DNA of 64,000 bases from Hoplostethus atlanticus (GCA_034670405.1 JAXDDX010000012.1:4210001-4274000); one strand, 5' to 3'. Shown: positions 13,728-37,103, counted from the stretch's first letter. Numbers and translations are program-made. Notes: generated by a model from the letters alone, not told the origin.

Positions 13728-16700
13728 GTCCATCTAATGTTGTAGCTGAAGTGCCATCAAAGTTATACTACTGACCATATCATTACATATTATTTATTAA
13801 TAAATCAATAAATAGATGTAATGAACATCCCTGCATCCCTAAAACCTTCATATTGGTTGTAGCCCGTGTGTTTGGCTTTGTGAGTGAAAGACGTCTCCAC
13901 GCTCTAGAAAAACACTTACTGGACATTGTTTGGCCGCAAGGCAGAATTAATATACAAATGGTTAAAAGTATATACGCTCGCAAGGACGTGCACACACACA
14001 GATACACACAGACAAAGATACACACACACACACACACAGCTGGAATGACTCTTCCCAGACTAATGTAATTAATAGCTTTTTATCCATGTAGAATTTGAAA
14101 TGAAGATGTAAATTGTTCGTTTAACATAGCCATAGGACATGGAGGCTTCCGCTGTCAAAGTCAATTACAGACTCGGCACAGTCCCAGACTTTATGAAAAC
14201 CTAATCAAGATGTGGTGTGTGTGTGTGTGTGTGTGTGGACATGAGATGAGACATGGAAGGTGTGTGTGTGTGTGGGTTATGGCCGTGCAAGTGTGTGTGC
14301 ATGCACTCATGTGTCTGGGAAGTTAAATCTATATAAAAAATAACTACTCCAACAAGCTGATCGACAGAGAATAGCTAGCTCACAACAATTGTAGTTACTC
14401 TCCGTGAGTAGATTATTTTGGACATTTACTGCCACTAAAAAAAAGTCAAGCTCTTTAACTGTACTTAGAGTAAAATGTACCTGAAGTGGTAATAGTTGTA
14501 CTCGTGAATTTACCTGAAGTCCTGCTGGGCTGAAATATTTCAGTACTCTTTCCAACTTGCCAGTTTAAATGCTGTCAGTGAATAATGAATCCTCCTACAT
14601 CTTCTTTGTGTAGTTCATAGAATTAGTTTGTGACCTGTGAGGCAAACTCACCCAATAAACTCAATTTATGCACCTTTATGTGTGAAGTAAGTGTTAACCC
14701 ACCTTCTCTAGTTAAATATTAAACCTAATGAAGTCAATTCATGGCATACGTTCCAGTAAGCAGTATGAGATCAATGTAAGCTGCATGAAAATAAGGATGA
14801 ACAAATAGGTAACACTTTTATTTACAATGGTTTTAATCCTTTGTTAACTGGTGTATTATGGCAAAATATTGTAAAAGTACACGATAATGTTCTAGAAGTA
14901 CTTAATGAAAATCTCCCAAATACATAATGCAATAAATCACAATGAAGGTGAAAATATTGACATTTGTACACTTTCTGCTTACAATGTGTTGTAAGTATAG
15001 TATTAGGGCGATTTTCACGAAGTTTTATTTTGTAGTTGCAGTACTTTTAGTTAAGTTAATACAAATGTATACACACCAGAATAAAGCCATTGTATAGTAA
15101 AGCGTTACCTGACATATATGATTTGTTCACAGCCTATCAGATTTTTCACCTGGTGATCACCAACTGCAGTTCACAGTTTACCCAGTTTGTGTTTACTAAT
15201 AAATCACGGTTTACGACTCAGAGAGAGACAGCGGTGAAAAGTCTTGTCAAACTTTCTAATGCAACTTGTCAACCCAATGGACTACTGACACAAATTCAGT
15301 TGACAGAACTCAAATAGCCAAATGAGCTCAGTGGAGTAAGCCATGCAGGCGGAGGTTCGCTTGTGTGGAAAGTCATTTATAAACGCCAAGGGTAGCCATT
15401 CATGCTCAATGATTTAGGACTTTCAAAACACATTTCTAACTCATTTGAATAATAATGGTCATAAAAAACATTGCCTGAGGCGCAGCAAGCATACATCAAG
15501 CAACGACAAATGCCTTCTGAAGTTGTCAAAGGCCCACAAACACAAAAACAATTAGGACACACAACTTTATTTGCGAAGGGTATATTTTTTTCTGTTGCAT
15601 TGTGCTCACTTTAATGAGTTTGAAGCCGGCAGTGTCCTGTAGTTTGTGATGGTGATTGATTGACTGTTTCAGGCATACGGCACGGGCTTGGACAGACCTC
15701 TATTAACACTTGGTGTGTATGTGGGCGTGCACACTTAGCCTACTTACACATGCACACACAATAACACATTTTGCTTTGGTTCCTTATGTCTGACTTAATC
15801 TCACCAGGTAGCCAATGAGATATTCAAACACCCACACACAGACACATAAACACAACACACACACACACACGCACACACACGCACACACACTCACTCACAC
15901 AAAGTGGATCAAACAAACCTATCCACTTCAAACAGATGACCTCATGATTGCCTTACATCAAAACTAGCATGCAATTAAGGCTGAGTAGTGTTCATCAGCT
16001 TGGCTTCGCTTTGTCCAGAGGCTTTTCATTGTCCAATGCACTTAGCAGCAAACATCAGTGCAGAGTAGCAAAAGAAGAATGCAATTACATATTGCCAATG
16101 TCATGCAAAAACCTTGTATGCCCCAAAATTCAACCTTTCACTCCTGAAAAAAAGAAAAAAGGAAAGATTATTTATTTTCTCATATTATTTTTACAGTGCT
16201 TTTGGCTTTGACCAAAGATATCAAACATTTTCTACACATGGATGACAATGTCAATGTAAGTTGCATTATTATTATGATTACAATGATATGAATGAATTTG
16301 ATTTACCAATTTTATACAATGGAGGTGCATCAAAATAGTCATATACAGTCACTATATTGGCATGGCTATATTTGAGTTGCTAATTACTAACTTTCTCCAG
16401 CGGGACAGCATCAACATAACTGCATTAAGTTACCAATGCTCAAAAAATATTCATATAATCACAATGATGCTACAGTGTCTGAATCAATGTGAACTCAAGT
16501 AACCAGTTTTTTCCAGTATAGCTTTTAGATTTCTTTATAATATTGAGTCAAGGACTCACTCATCACACACTTCACTGATTCTCTCCAATCCTACTTGTGC
16601 CTGTGTTGTTGCATTGTTAAAATATTCTAGTAATATTGTCACCTTTGTAAAATGTTATGGACATATTGTCACATTCAGCAATAATTTGTATAGTCAAGAT

Positions 16701-17449
16701 TATATTAGATGGCTCTTCTACTACATGGGTATTACACCAGGAAAATTCAAGTGTCCAAACTTCCCAGTGCTGCTTGTTTTGTCCTTTGTGGTAATCCCCT
16801 CAAGTACTAAGAATTATTTAAGTGAAATACTATTTCACCTTGGTTTGGTTTTCTCTGTTGTAATAGGTAGTTGGTTTGTTCTGAAGCATATTGCATTCAT
16901 TTTGAAAAAGTACTTTTTCTCATTATAATGAAAAAAGGATCTTGAGGCTGAGGTCAGTTTCCAATTTGTAGCTTCTTATTTGCAAGTTAAGGGAAAATTT
17001 AAAGGGAAATTTTGAAAACATGTCGATACACACATTTATCACTTCAGCTATGTAGAATAACAAGAAAAAATGTGAAAAGGTCTCAATAACAATGAGTCAC
17101 ATAATAACACAAAAACATCTCATAAGTATGAGAACTGGATCTGGTTATTATAAGAAAACTTGCCAAGGTGAGTTTGAAATGGGAACTCGAAATTATTATC
17201 TTCTGATTCCATAGCTTGTCATACATAGTGGCCTCAGTGCCTGGCTTTTATCATCTGTGTTGAAACTAGGACTCACACAATGGAAGTCTCAATTGGAGAC
17301 CATGTACACATATCCAAATACATGCATGCACACATGAAACAACATGCTCGTACACACACTACACACAGACGACCCACTGCCACCTAGGTGGAACCGACAC
17401 ACACAAACACACTCAGCTCACTCTGGCTGAAAAAAAAAGCTCCCAGCAA
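13728..17449. other. intergenic DNA without recognisable genes
   Basis: The DNA is AT-rich with CA/GT tracts near 13990-14038, 14215-14238 and 15855-15890. The open frame at 16614-16928 has hydrophobic stretches (residues about 30-100) but no similarity I recognise and no splice context. I do not call it a gene. Confidence 0.5.
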
Positions 17450-18180
17450 ACAATGCAAAGTGAAAAGATATTAATATTTAAGTAGATCATTTGCAAGATT
17501 GGGGTAATTAGCAGCTCATATTCATGTATTCACTTCAGGGATATCACATTGAGACATGTCTACTTATTCAAATAAGATGCAACATGTCACTGGGTGCATA
17601 TATGCAAATGCACATATGCCGCTAATTACACAACGCCTGTCACAAAGAGAGAGAGGCCCTCCGCAAAAATGTTGAAAGTTTCCTATGAACTGTTCATCCA
17701 GACTGCTCACGCTGCTCAGGTCTAATTAAAACATGCATGTCCCCAAGGCCTTATCAAAGCGCAGTAGAAATATGTACATCTCAAATAGCGGGGAATTAGC
17801 TAAATAAAGGACCTCCCCGGTGCCTTTGTCCCACTCAGAATCCAGGCGCTATGCTAACGAACTTTATTTCTGATTGATACTGATAGCCCACCGCTGGGAT
17901 TTGAAAATATTCTGACCTGAGGCGGGGGACTTTTATTTTGACATGTCCTCCCCTGGCACAATCCCAGATTTGATACCGTAGTTGACACGAGCTGTATTGA
18001 AGGCTGATATGATGAAGATTGTTATTTTAATGAGGTGGAAGTGAGAGGTAAAATTTCTAGGAAGTGTTCGCTAATTAAACAAGTGATTTGGCATCGGGTT
18101 GGCTCTTGAAAAATGACTCCTATTTGTACACCGCCAAAGATTGATAACAGTATTGATTTCAAGCCATCAAAGGGAATCAA
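17450..18180. other. candidate conserved non-coding block with POU/homeodomain motifs
   Basis: About 730 bp is free of microsatellites and carries a perfect octamer ATGCAAAT at 17602-17609, followed within 20 bp by a GCTAATTACA homeodomain core. GGTAATTAGCAGC (near 17504), GGTCTAATTAAAAC (near 17719), GGGGAATTAGCTAAA (near 17790) and CGCTAATTAAACAAG (near 18069) lie close by. No coding potential is seen. I infer a developmental enhancer cluster, for example part of a regulatory landscape beyond the hnf4 3' end. Conservation was not checked. Confidence 0.4.
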
Positions 18181-19317
18181 GAGAAATGGGAAAACTTCAG
18201 AATCTTGGCTTCTTTACAAGGGTATGTCACTGGTTCATGTGAATGTTTCTTACTGAGAAAAGCATTGGAGCATGGTTTGACTTGATGTAGGGGGAAAAAA
18301 TGAATCATTTTAGAAAAAAAAAATGTAATTTGAATCATCAGAACTGCTATCTGTATCAAAAAATGTCCGATGCCCTACATGAATTTGACAAAGTGTGTAA
18401 GGTCTTTCCAGCAATCAGCAACCACTCCTCAGAGTTTCTATATAATGCAGGTGTGCTGCACAATCAACAGAGCAGCTATAGTAATCATAAACCAGTGTTT
18501 TTGGTCAGTCACCATTAACCATCCTCTCTTACTCATTAACGTGAGTAAAAGAGGATCCTAAAGTGTGATTTCATGCTACTCATGGATAATACCATGGCTG
18601 GAATATTTATTGCTGAACCAACTGTGGCGGAAAGACTTGCCAGCTCTCCCTCCCCAGTGTTCCCTTTCCTTACTGTCCATCCTGTATGACCAACACACTG
18701 TTCAGCCTTTTTCAATGTTTATTTTACATGAAGACAAGGGGATATTTTATGCTTTCAAAATATCTTTTCTGACCAAACATGAAAATCACCTAAAATACCC
18801 CCCCTCAAAAAACTGTCTGGTGCAACAAATGCCAAAAATTATTGTTTTAAATGGAGTTTTGTATCATTCTCACGCTTGCAAATACTTCATACATACATGC
18901 ATACAAACATACATATGCACACACAAACACAAAGGCCAAAGCATCCATTCTGGAGCGCTCATGGGCCTGTCCAGAAGCCTGTCAGTATGAGGAAAATATA
19001 TTCAGTTGAAATCAAATTGATGTTGCACACAGTAATCTTTCTCTATTAAGCATGTCATTTCTTGCAATCTTTTTGCAATTGTGGCCTAATATCCTTTACC
19101 GCCTCGCTACTGGGTTGGTGAGCTTCTGCAAGCACATGCACACACACGCACGCACACACACACACACACACTTACCTACACACCCACGGTGTGTAGGTAA
19201 CCCGCCGAAAGAGTCAGTCATGTGTGTCTTTCAGATAGGAGTTGAGAAAGCCCTTGATTAGGATAGGAAGCCATGTGTGTAAAATTCACACCGCTCTCTC
19301 TCTATACATAGTGTACA

Positions 19318-19320
<3 letters not shown>

Positions 19321-19374
<54 letters not shown>
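19321..19374. repeat. (TG)n microsatellite
   Basis: 27 uninterrupted TG units. Confidence 0.98.
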
Positions 19375-19375
<1 letters not shown>

Positions 19376-19712
19376 ACAACTATAGAAACGTGAGTCATGA
19401 TTAACTGACGTACAAGTAAATAGTAATGTAAAATTAATTACACGCTTACAGTGAATTCCTTTGTACTTTTTAAAGAGAGTTTTAATTTGGGGGTAAAATA
19501 ATTAGATCCGGAGCTGTTTTGGAAATGAAACGCCGTGCCGCCGCAATGAAAGGCAAATTATTTACACTTGGCTCGTTTCTGATGATAAAATTCAAAATGG
19601 AGTCACAACAGTCTAGTGAGCTGGAGATAAAAGTGTCTATTGTCTGACTCTGAAGATCTTCCCCAGGTACATTTTGCTTTTCCAACTTTCATGATTGTCA
19701 TTTTGTAAGCTT

Positions 19713-19835
19713 CATTTATCCGGGGAAGGGTTTTACTGCATACTCTTCATCAGCAATGTCCCCCTGCTAGCCACAGTCTACTGAGTTAAGTGCCTTGCTC
19801 AGGGGCACCTCAACAGGAGATGTTGAGGGAAGGGA
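19713..19835 (+). repeat. interspersed repeat, family with copies near 28007 and 45575
   Basis: It begins TTTATCCGGGGAAGGGTTTT and continues through CTGCATACTCTTCATCAGCA to GTTAAGTGCCTTGCTCAGGG and GCACCTCAAC. Diverged copies with the same order of blocks occur at about 28007-28165 and 45575-45735. The three are clearly related by eye. I do not know the library name. Confidence 0.6.
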
Positions 19836-19920
19836 AAGCATCGCTGGGTCACTTTCCCCGCCTAGATTGATGAATACGTTGAATGCATGCTTCTCGTTTG
19901 TTGGAAAATGTGTCAGGGGT

Positions 19921-20084
19921 GAGGTGGGGTGGCACAACTGCGTGGTGTCATGAGAGATTATCCTGTAACTGGAAGGTCACAGGTTTGATCCCTGCACCGG
20001 TCAATGTGTCCATCCATCAGACTGTCCTTGAGCAAAACATCCCTACCTGCTCCAGGGGCACTGTGCCTCTCTCGTGAAATGCCG

Positions 20085-20085
<1 letters not shown>
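19921..20085 (+). mobile_element. V-SINE-like element (tRNA head plus V-domain)
   Basis: The 5' part has a Pol III A-box-like TGGCACAACTGCG (19930-19942) and a B-box-like GGTTTGATCCC (19982-19992), as in tRNA-derived SINE heads. It is followed by TGTCCTTGAGCAAAACATCC and CCTGCTCCAGGGGCACTG, which resemble the conserved central domain of fish V-SINEs. The copy ends in the long (TG)n at 20086-20182, where a LINE-related tail would be expected. A minus-strand relative lies at 59819-59990. Confidence 0.65.

Positions 20086-20182
<97 letters not shown>
20086..20182. repeat. long (TG)n microsatellite
   Basis: About 97 bp of uninterrupted TG directly follow the V-SINE-like element. They produce the poly Val-Cys frame in the overlapping open reading frame. 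Confidence 0.98.
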
Positions 20183-20183
<1 letters not shown>

Positions 20184-20258
20184 TCGGAGGGATGTGAAAA
20201 GAAACAAATTCCTAATTACCTGCGTGTAGCACCACTGGCTGCTCTAAATCAGCTAAAG

Positions 20259-20404
20259 CAGTGGTTCTCAACAATGTGCCATCAAAGCCCGAGAGTGTGC
20301 AGTGTGTTTTGTTCCAACCAAACGCTACAGCAGCTTATTTGGTTTGGTGTTTGGTTGGAATGAAAACCTTGGACTCCAAGGGCCTCGATGGTTAAGAACC
20401 ACTG
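20259..20404. mobile_element. hAT-type MITE with foldback structure
   Basis: The 146-bp element starts CAGTGGTTCTCAAC and ends GTTAAGAACCACTG, a near-perfect terminal inverted repeat of the Charlie-like hAT type. The flanks are AGCTAAAG (20251-20258) and CTCTAAAG (20405-20412), an imperfect 8-bp target-site duplication as expected for hAT elements. A second inverted repeat lies inside (TTCCAACCAAAC at about 20311 and GTTTGGTTGGAA at about 20349), so much of the element could fold into a hairpin. No transposase is encoded. Confidence 0.85.
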
Positions 20405-20412
20405 CTCTAAAG

Positions 20413-21181
20413 GCTGTGAAGGCATTTTCAGAGAGTGGCATCCACACATGCTTATCATTGATTCTATGCTGCCTAATGTATAAATAAGGGCAGTATCCGT
20501 GTCCCCCTATTACTGTCTGATATCACCTCTTATGGTGAAGAAAGTAGCCCACCTACATGCTATAATTTGCAATACATTTTAGTGCTATTGACCTAGGTCC
20601 ATAGGCACCCTACAATTTTAGATACCAAAGTGCCGACTTTTACTCCTCACTACAGGGTCTCTAATACGCTTTGGATTGAAGGTGCTTTGGTTAAATTGCA
20701 AAACCGTGAAAACATGGGAGGGGTAAAAAGGTAATCATTTCCTCAATGCAGATGGAGTTATCTGAAATCATGGCTCTAGGATTCAGTCCCCCCCCCCCCC
20801 CCCCCCATCCCCTTCTTTCTCCCTTCTCCCCTCTTTCTCTCTCTCTCTAGGCCCTTCTTTCTCAATTGTGTCCCTCGCCTCTGGCAAATGGGAGTCATTT
20901 GTTTGTGTGAACTTCCCATAACCCGCAGCGCGTGAGACACTTATCATTCAGAGTGGGGCTGCTTCGTCCTGAGTTGTAATACCTCTCCTCTCCTCTCCTC
21001 CCCCCTCTCCTCTCCTCTCCTCTCCTCTCCTCTCTCCTCCGATATAATTTCTCTTCCAGCTATTGTGCCGATTCTCTCCATGGTTTGTCATAAATGACTC
21101 TCCAATCTTTCTCCAGTCCTTCCTTGTCTCTCGCCTTCCCTGCTCTCCCATTTTCTATTTCCCCTTTATGCCCTTTCTCTC

Positions 21182-21216
<35 letters not shown>

Positions 21217-21582
21217 GTTTTATCTCTTTCTCTCTCTCTCTCTCTTACTTCAATCTCATTCCCCATGTAATCTAGGGGTACACAGGACCGTTTTCATTAC
21301 CGCACTACTCATCTTATCATCTGCCCTGTCATTTCTTCCCTCTCCTGTCTTTTTTATATTCCTTTATTCTAACAAGCCTGCATCCAAGAAGCCATCAGTA
21401 GTCCCCCCCCCCTTTTCATTTCCCTAATGTACCACACACACACACACACACACACACACCACACACAACACACACACACACACGGATGCCCCTGCCTGGC
21501 CCTAACCCCTAATTTCATTGCCCTAACCTGGTCCCCATCATCATGATGTAGAGCACACCCCAGCTCCCTGCAACTCTAAATC

Positions 21583-21632
<50 letters not shown>

Positions 21633-22785
21633 CGTGTGTGTATCTTTTTTATGCCTTATTCTCTGTATGCATTACATCTGTGGGGGTAAAATGAGCATAG
21701 AGCAACACAGCGAAAGAAAAACAGACAGATAAATAGAGAATGAGAGAATAAGAGAGAATGAGACAGACAGAGATAGAGACGGAGACAGAAAGAAAGGGTG
21801 TGAGACAGGAGGAGGGAGAGACAGACCGATCTTAAGGAGGGAAAGCTGCCAGCGGAGGCCAAGGTGAGCCTTAACCCTCTTGCTTGCTTTAATCCCTCAT
21901 TTATGTGAACTCAGCTTTGGAAATGAAGCTGTCACTGTATTTTCCTTCCCTTCAGAAACCACACAAGCATTCACCACACACACACACATACACACACACA
22001 CACACACATACACAGAATCACCGGACAGAGACACAGAAAATCACTCAGGATAGGTTTTAAATTCATTCCAGAGTTGGAGGCAGAGATTCGCACACCCTCA
22101 CCTTGTCTCCTAGAGGAGCAATCGTCCGATGTGTTGGAGACAGAGGGGAATTATGGGTAAATGTAGTGGTGAGGAATGATAGTCTGCAATCTCCGGCTTT
22201 AATCTGGGATCGCTGACACATGCCATTCATTTCAGACGTACCTATATTAACCAACGTGTGTGTGTGTGTGTGTGTGTGTGTGAGTGTGTGTGTGTGTGTG
22301 TGTGCGTGTGTGTGTGCGTACATGTGCGCTTTGGACCAGAAGTGTGTGTGTTTGACTCTTTTCTGCCAATTCTAGTTATTCCTTCTATTCAAACTGCATT
22401 GTCTACCTGAAATGACCAGAAATAGAAACCTTGTAAAAGCAGATCAAACGTTCTAGCAACACATTTCTATTGTTCTTATTAAAACTTACTCTTATTAGGA
22501 TCATCCCAATGCAGCACACTGTCGATTGTCACATACTGTTGACACAAGCAGCCATATTCTACATCTGAAAAACATTGTGCATAAACTACATGTCAGGATC
22601 TTCGCTCTAGTTGAAACAATATGAAAACAAAATGTTTACATACCCAGAGTGTTGTCTTGAAGACAACTAAAAAGTTGTTTCTGGTTACATTTCATTCACA
22701 TTGATATTTTATATTCACATTACATTATATTTCTGTTATTTGTACATAGACAGAAAAACAGTGGAACAGCAAAGCACATTCATAA
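20413..22785. other. intergenic DNA rich in simple repeats
   Basis: A run of about 17 C lies near 20790, (TCTCC)n at about 20985-21040, (CT)n at 21176-21246, (CA)n at 21434-21482, (TG)n at 21585-21629, CA-rich sequence at 21975-22012 and an interrupted (TG)n at 22255-22318. No coding region is supported. Confidence 0.7.
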
Positions 22786-22788
22786 CGG

Positions 22789-22843
22789 CCATTAGAGGGC
22801 AATTTGTCTGGTGAAACCACGGAGCTGTTCTGCCATCTACTGG
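22789..22843. promoter_or_regulatory. pair of convergent CTCF-like motifs
   Basis: CCATTAGAGGGCAA at 22789-22802 (plus) and CCAGTAGATGGCAG read on the minus strand at 22843-22830 both fit the CTCF core CCASYAGRKGGCRS. The second is an exact match; the first differs at two positions. They point toward each other with about 27 bp between them. Binding is inferred only from motif match. Confidence 0.4.
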
Positions 22844-22891
22844 TAGCGATAACTATGACATGTCACAGAGTGAGAGAGAGAAAGAGAGAGG

Positions 22892-22919
22892 ATGGATGGA
22901 TGGATGGATGGATGGATGA
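22892..22919. repeat. (GGAT)n short array
   Basis: Seven tandem GGAT units lie just after a GA-rich run. Confidence 0.9.
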
Positions 22920-23840
22920 ATCAATCGCTTGATGGGTGGATGGAGAGTGAGTGGAAAGGGTGAAATTACACCCTGCTATTCAGGGACGGTTTTGCAAATT
23001 CTCAACACAATTTCTCTAATGGCCAAGGTAGGTATATGGAGAGGAAGCTAATCACCCTGAGACTTGAGGTAATATTGGTACGTTGGTACACGTAGGACAT
23101 AAATTAGGATATTCAACAAAGCACTGTTATTGTGATGGAGAGAAAGAAAAAAAAACATACTATGGTGGAATGCAGAAATCAAGCAACTTAATTAATTATT
23201 GTTTATTAGTTAAACATCTATCTCACCAGAGTAAATTACCATTTACAAGCTCCTAGCAAAAGGCAAAAGGCCTCTTGATATGAGCTTCCATTAGCTGGGT
23301 TACTGTTGTATGCTTTCTTCCCATTTCTAAATCAAGCAACATCAGTGTGTGAAAAAAGGAAGCGTAAGAGTAAACAATGTCAAAAATAAAGAATAAAACG
23401 GCAAAAGAAAAACAAATTCCTGTCCATCCCTTCCTTCCCCGTCCCTCTATCTCTTCATCCCTCTATTTCTGCTCCTCCTCCTCATCCTCCTTAGGTGGAG
23501 CAAGCGTCATACTGGTGTGTAATAGCTTGCTGTCAGTGTGGGCCGCGGCGAGGTGTGGGGAGGAAAGCGTTGCTTTTCAGATGAGATGTGTGACCGGCAT
23601 GCTAACACACAGGTTTATCTGACAGAGAGCGAGAGAGAGAGCGAGAGAGAGAGAGAGAGAGAGAGAGAAAGAAAGAGAGCGAGGGGGGCCCCCCATATCT
23701 CTTCAAAATAGGCCTTTCATTAAAGCTCCCTGGGTACACATACTTCCAAATATATACAGTACACATGGTTGCAAGCATACATACATGCAAACACACACAC
23801 ACACACTCACACAGGTTATAAGAAAATCATAGGCTGGAAT

Positions 23841-23890
<50 letters not shown>

Positions 23891-24770
23891 CCACTGTTGT
23901 GTTGTTTTAACCTAAGCCAGGCAGCTTGTCCATTATGGAGTTGATAGGAGGATTGGCCATGTTGATTCTAGAAAGCATCATCTTCTCCACCATAAATAAC
24001 CTGAGTGTTTTCTCCGACTCGCACACCGATATACAGAGAATAAGGGCTCTCTGCTTCATCCCCCGGCCTCATCCACCGCACACAATGTGTAAACACGCAG
24101 AGACACACAAATGTATTGTGTGCATGCGTGGGCACACACACAACACACACAAACCCCACAAACACGAATGTGAACGGACAGGCACACAGTCAAAAGTACA
24201 GTGGGCCCCACTACAGTTCAGTTTCAGTTTAAATGACAACCTTTTTTATATTCTAGTTTGGCGGTAGCATTTGTGTCCAAGTGTGTTCCCTCAGTGAGAC
24301 AGGAGGACGCTGTTTTGATTTTAGATGAGCAGCATCATCTGGCAGTGTGGTTTCAATAGCTTGCCAATAACTCTTTGGATACCGACTGTATATCCCTGAC
24401 CAATGGAACTACGGGGGGTAATGATGACTTCCACGAGGAAAGTAATGGACACACCACACAAAACATTATGGCATGCGGTGAAAACGTATTGAAATGTATT
24501 TCTGTCAATTTGCTGTCATCCGTCTGTCTATATTGTCATCCTTCCATGACTGAAAGCAAAAAAAAAATGTCAATTTACATTTTGTTTCAGAGCCATAGCC
24601 TGAAATGATTTGTTGTGGCAGTAGCAATAGATAAACAATGTTTTATTGGAAAGGAATTTCTCTTTTTCTATCTCACACATTGTTTACCTTCCCCTATTTT
24701 GTGAACACAGGAAAACGAATGAATACTCATTGCACTTGGTGTATGGAAGAGTAAATATATTTTGCATCCT

Positions 24771-24860
24771 GTTGTAATTCCTGTCTTGACAGCAAGAGGG
24801 TGCCACTGCACCATATGGTCTTTGTGGGTCTTTTGTATTGTTGCGTTTGCAATTTATTCA
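24771..24860 (+). repeat. diverged repeat, copy 1
   Basis: It contains CTGTCTTGACAGCAAGAGGG and ends TTTGCAATTTATTCA. Copy 2 at 25589-25680 has CTGTCCTGACAGCAAGAGGG and ends TTTGCAACTTATTCA in the same order, offset by about 818 bp. Confidence 0.6.
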
Positions 24861-25588
24861 CAATGACCAATTAGCTTGAAATAAAGCAAATAAATATCAA
24901 TAATAACAAATAAAGCATCAAGAACTTTCTTTGAAAATAATTTGGTATTTTAATACATTCATTAACTCAACAGAAGCATTTAATATCCACACAAACCAAT
25001 AATGTAAATACATTAGTTGATTTCAGAAACTGAAGAAGGCAGGGCAATTTCAGACTGAATGATCTGAATGTGTCTATTTGACTATATACAATAAGTTCAT
25101 GAATCATTACATTTTATAAACATTCATTGTTAGCACTTTAAATGAATAAGATCTTTACAAACGGTTCACAAAGTTTATTATTATGTATTATGCTGTAATA
25201 TACATTTTAACTGCTGGCTGCATGTGTATGAATGCTATGTATGCTATGTGTATGCATGGCTCAATATTTCAAATATGCAAATCACTGAATCCACAGAAAT
25301 GTTAGATGAATGACGATGAATTTGCAAACACAGGTCTGAAAATAGCTTTGGACTTAACTTACATCCCATAATTAGTTTTAATTTCATGCCAACAATCACT
25401 ATATCAGTGTAGGTATCACATTTTGCACATGGTAGATATTAGTATACGTTGGTCCTAAAGGCATTTACAAGTGAAAGATAAAGATCCTTAAAATCAACAT
25501 TTATAAAGTATGATCTGGAACCAGTTTAATATGCTTAGTCGTAGTGATGAATACAAAAAAAGAGCATACCATTTTCATTTGATGACCA

Positions 25589-25680
25589 GTTGTAATGTCT
25601 GTCCTGACAGCAAGAGGGTGCTGTCAGCCCTCTCTAGTCTTCTGAGAACATGGGTGTACTGTTGTTTTGCAACTTATTCA
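25589..25680 (+). repeat. diverged repeat, copy 2
   Basis: This is the partner of 24771-24860. Both ends are well conserved and the middle has diverged. It could be an old tandem duplication or two insertions of one unnamed element. Confidence 0.6.
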
Positions 25681-25967
25681 TATGATTAGATATTATTTTA
25701 TACATTTACACGTCATCAAAAATCACTGTTTGATATGTACAACCGATAACCTGTATACATCGAACCGTAAGGACTGAATATACTGCATTTAAAGCCATCC
25801 ATCTGTTCGATCATGCAAGACAAAATTAATCAATAAAACTAAAAGAATTTTTTATAAAAATAATTTTTTTTTAACAACTCAAAGGTTTGAGATGGTAAGT
25901 ACTTTTTAACAGACTGTAATAAGCCTTTTTCATTTTGAATGGCGTCACTATTTGAATCCATGTGAAC

Positions 25968-25973
25968 TTTATT
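25968..25973 (-). terminator. candidate poly(A) signal for hnf4
   Basis: AATAAA on the minus strand, about 440 bp past the stop codon at 26415. This is a plausible 3'UTR length, but the choice of signal is a guess. Confidence 0.3.
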
Positions 25974-26414
25974 GACATAAAAGACCTTAAATTCTTGAAT
26001 TCTTCACTTGCTACTAATCCAATAAAACTGACAATGCCACTGGTGTGTCTCGACCATGGACTCATTGTTTACAGTAAGGTATCACCAAGGTAGTTCATTT
26101 GACAAAGATGTGTTAATGTTTAGAAATGCCACACATAGCACCTTGAATTGCGTCTTGGATATAGCTGCAACACTAGTGGCACAACTGGTAGCAATCGGCT
26201 AGCTTAATTCAGACACCAGACAGTGGCACGGTGATGAGGTTGCTAGGAGCTCGGCGCTACAGCGTGAAGAAGCAGGGCGAAGGCTGCCTTAGAGTTCAGA
26301 CACTAAAATTGATTAATGATTAAATGATTAAAATGGGGGGGAGATGATTAAAATTGGGACTAGGGGCAAGGAAGCTGATCCCATGCCAGCTTCACCACAG
26401 AGTGCAGGGAGAGG

Positions 26415-36983
<10,569 letters not shown>

Positions 36984-37103
36984 ATCTAAAAGAGATTTAC
37001 TCTGAGGGCCAGGGAGATACTTCATTCCTCTCTCCCTCTGGGTTTATCCACACCCTCTTCTGAGTCCTTCTCTCTGACTCTGTATACAATGAACCTCTGA
37101 ATC

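Larger units (their letters stand above)
22920..26414. other. hnf4 downstream region
   Basis: (GA)n at about 23624-23672 and (CA)n at 23842-23888 are the main simple repeats, and 24600-25950 is AT-rich. Two diverged copies of a roughly 90-bp sequence lie at 24771-24860 and 25589-25680. An AATAAA on the minus strand at 25973-25968 is the nearest plausible poly(A) signal for the hnf4 transcript. No open frame here looks like a gene. Confidence 0.5.

Noticed and set aside
14400-14560. Teleost repeat of the AGTACTTTTACTTAAG type
   Set aside because: Only scattered similarity to that common repeat, with no clear ends.
16614-16928. 104-residue open frame with hydrophobic segments
   Set aside because: AT-rich DNA readily gives Phe/Ile/Leu-rich frames. 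There are no recognised motifs, splice sites or codon pattern.
24790-24804. CTCF site in GACAGCAAGAGGGTGCC
   Set aside because: About four mismatches to the core consensus; kept only as part of the paired repeat.
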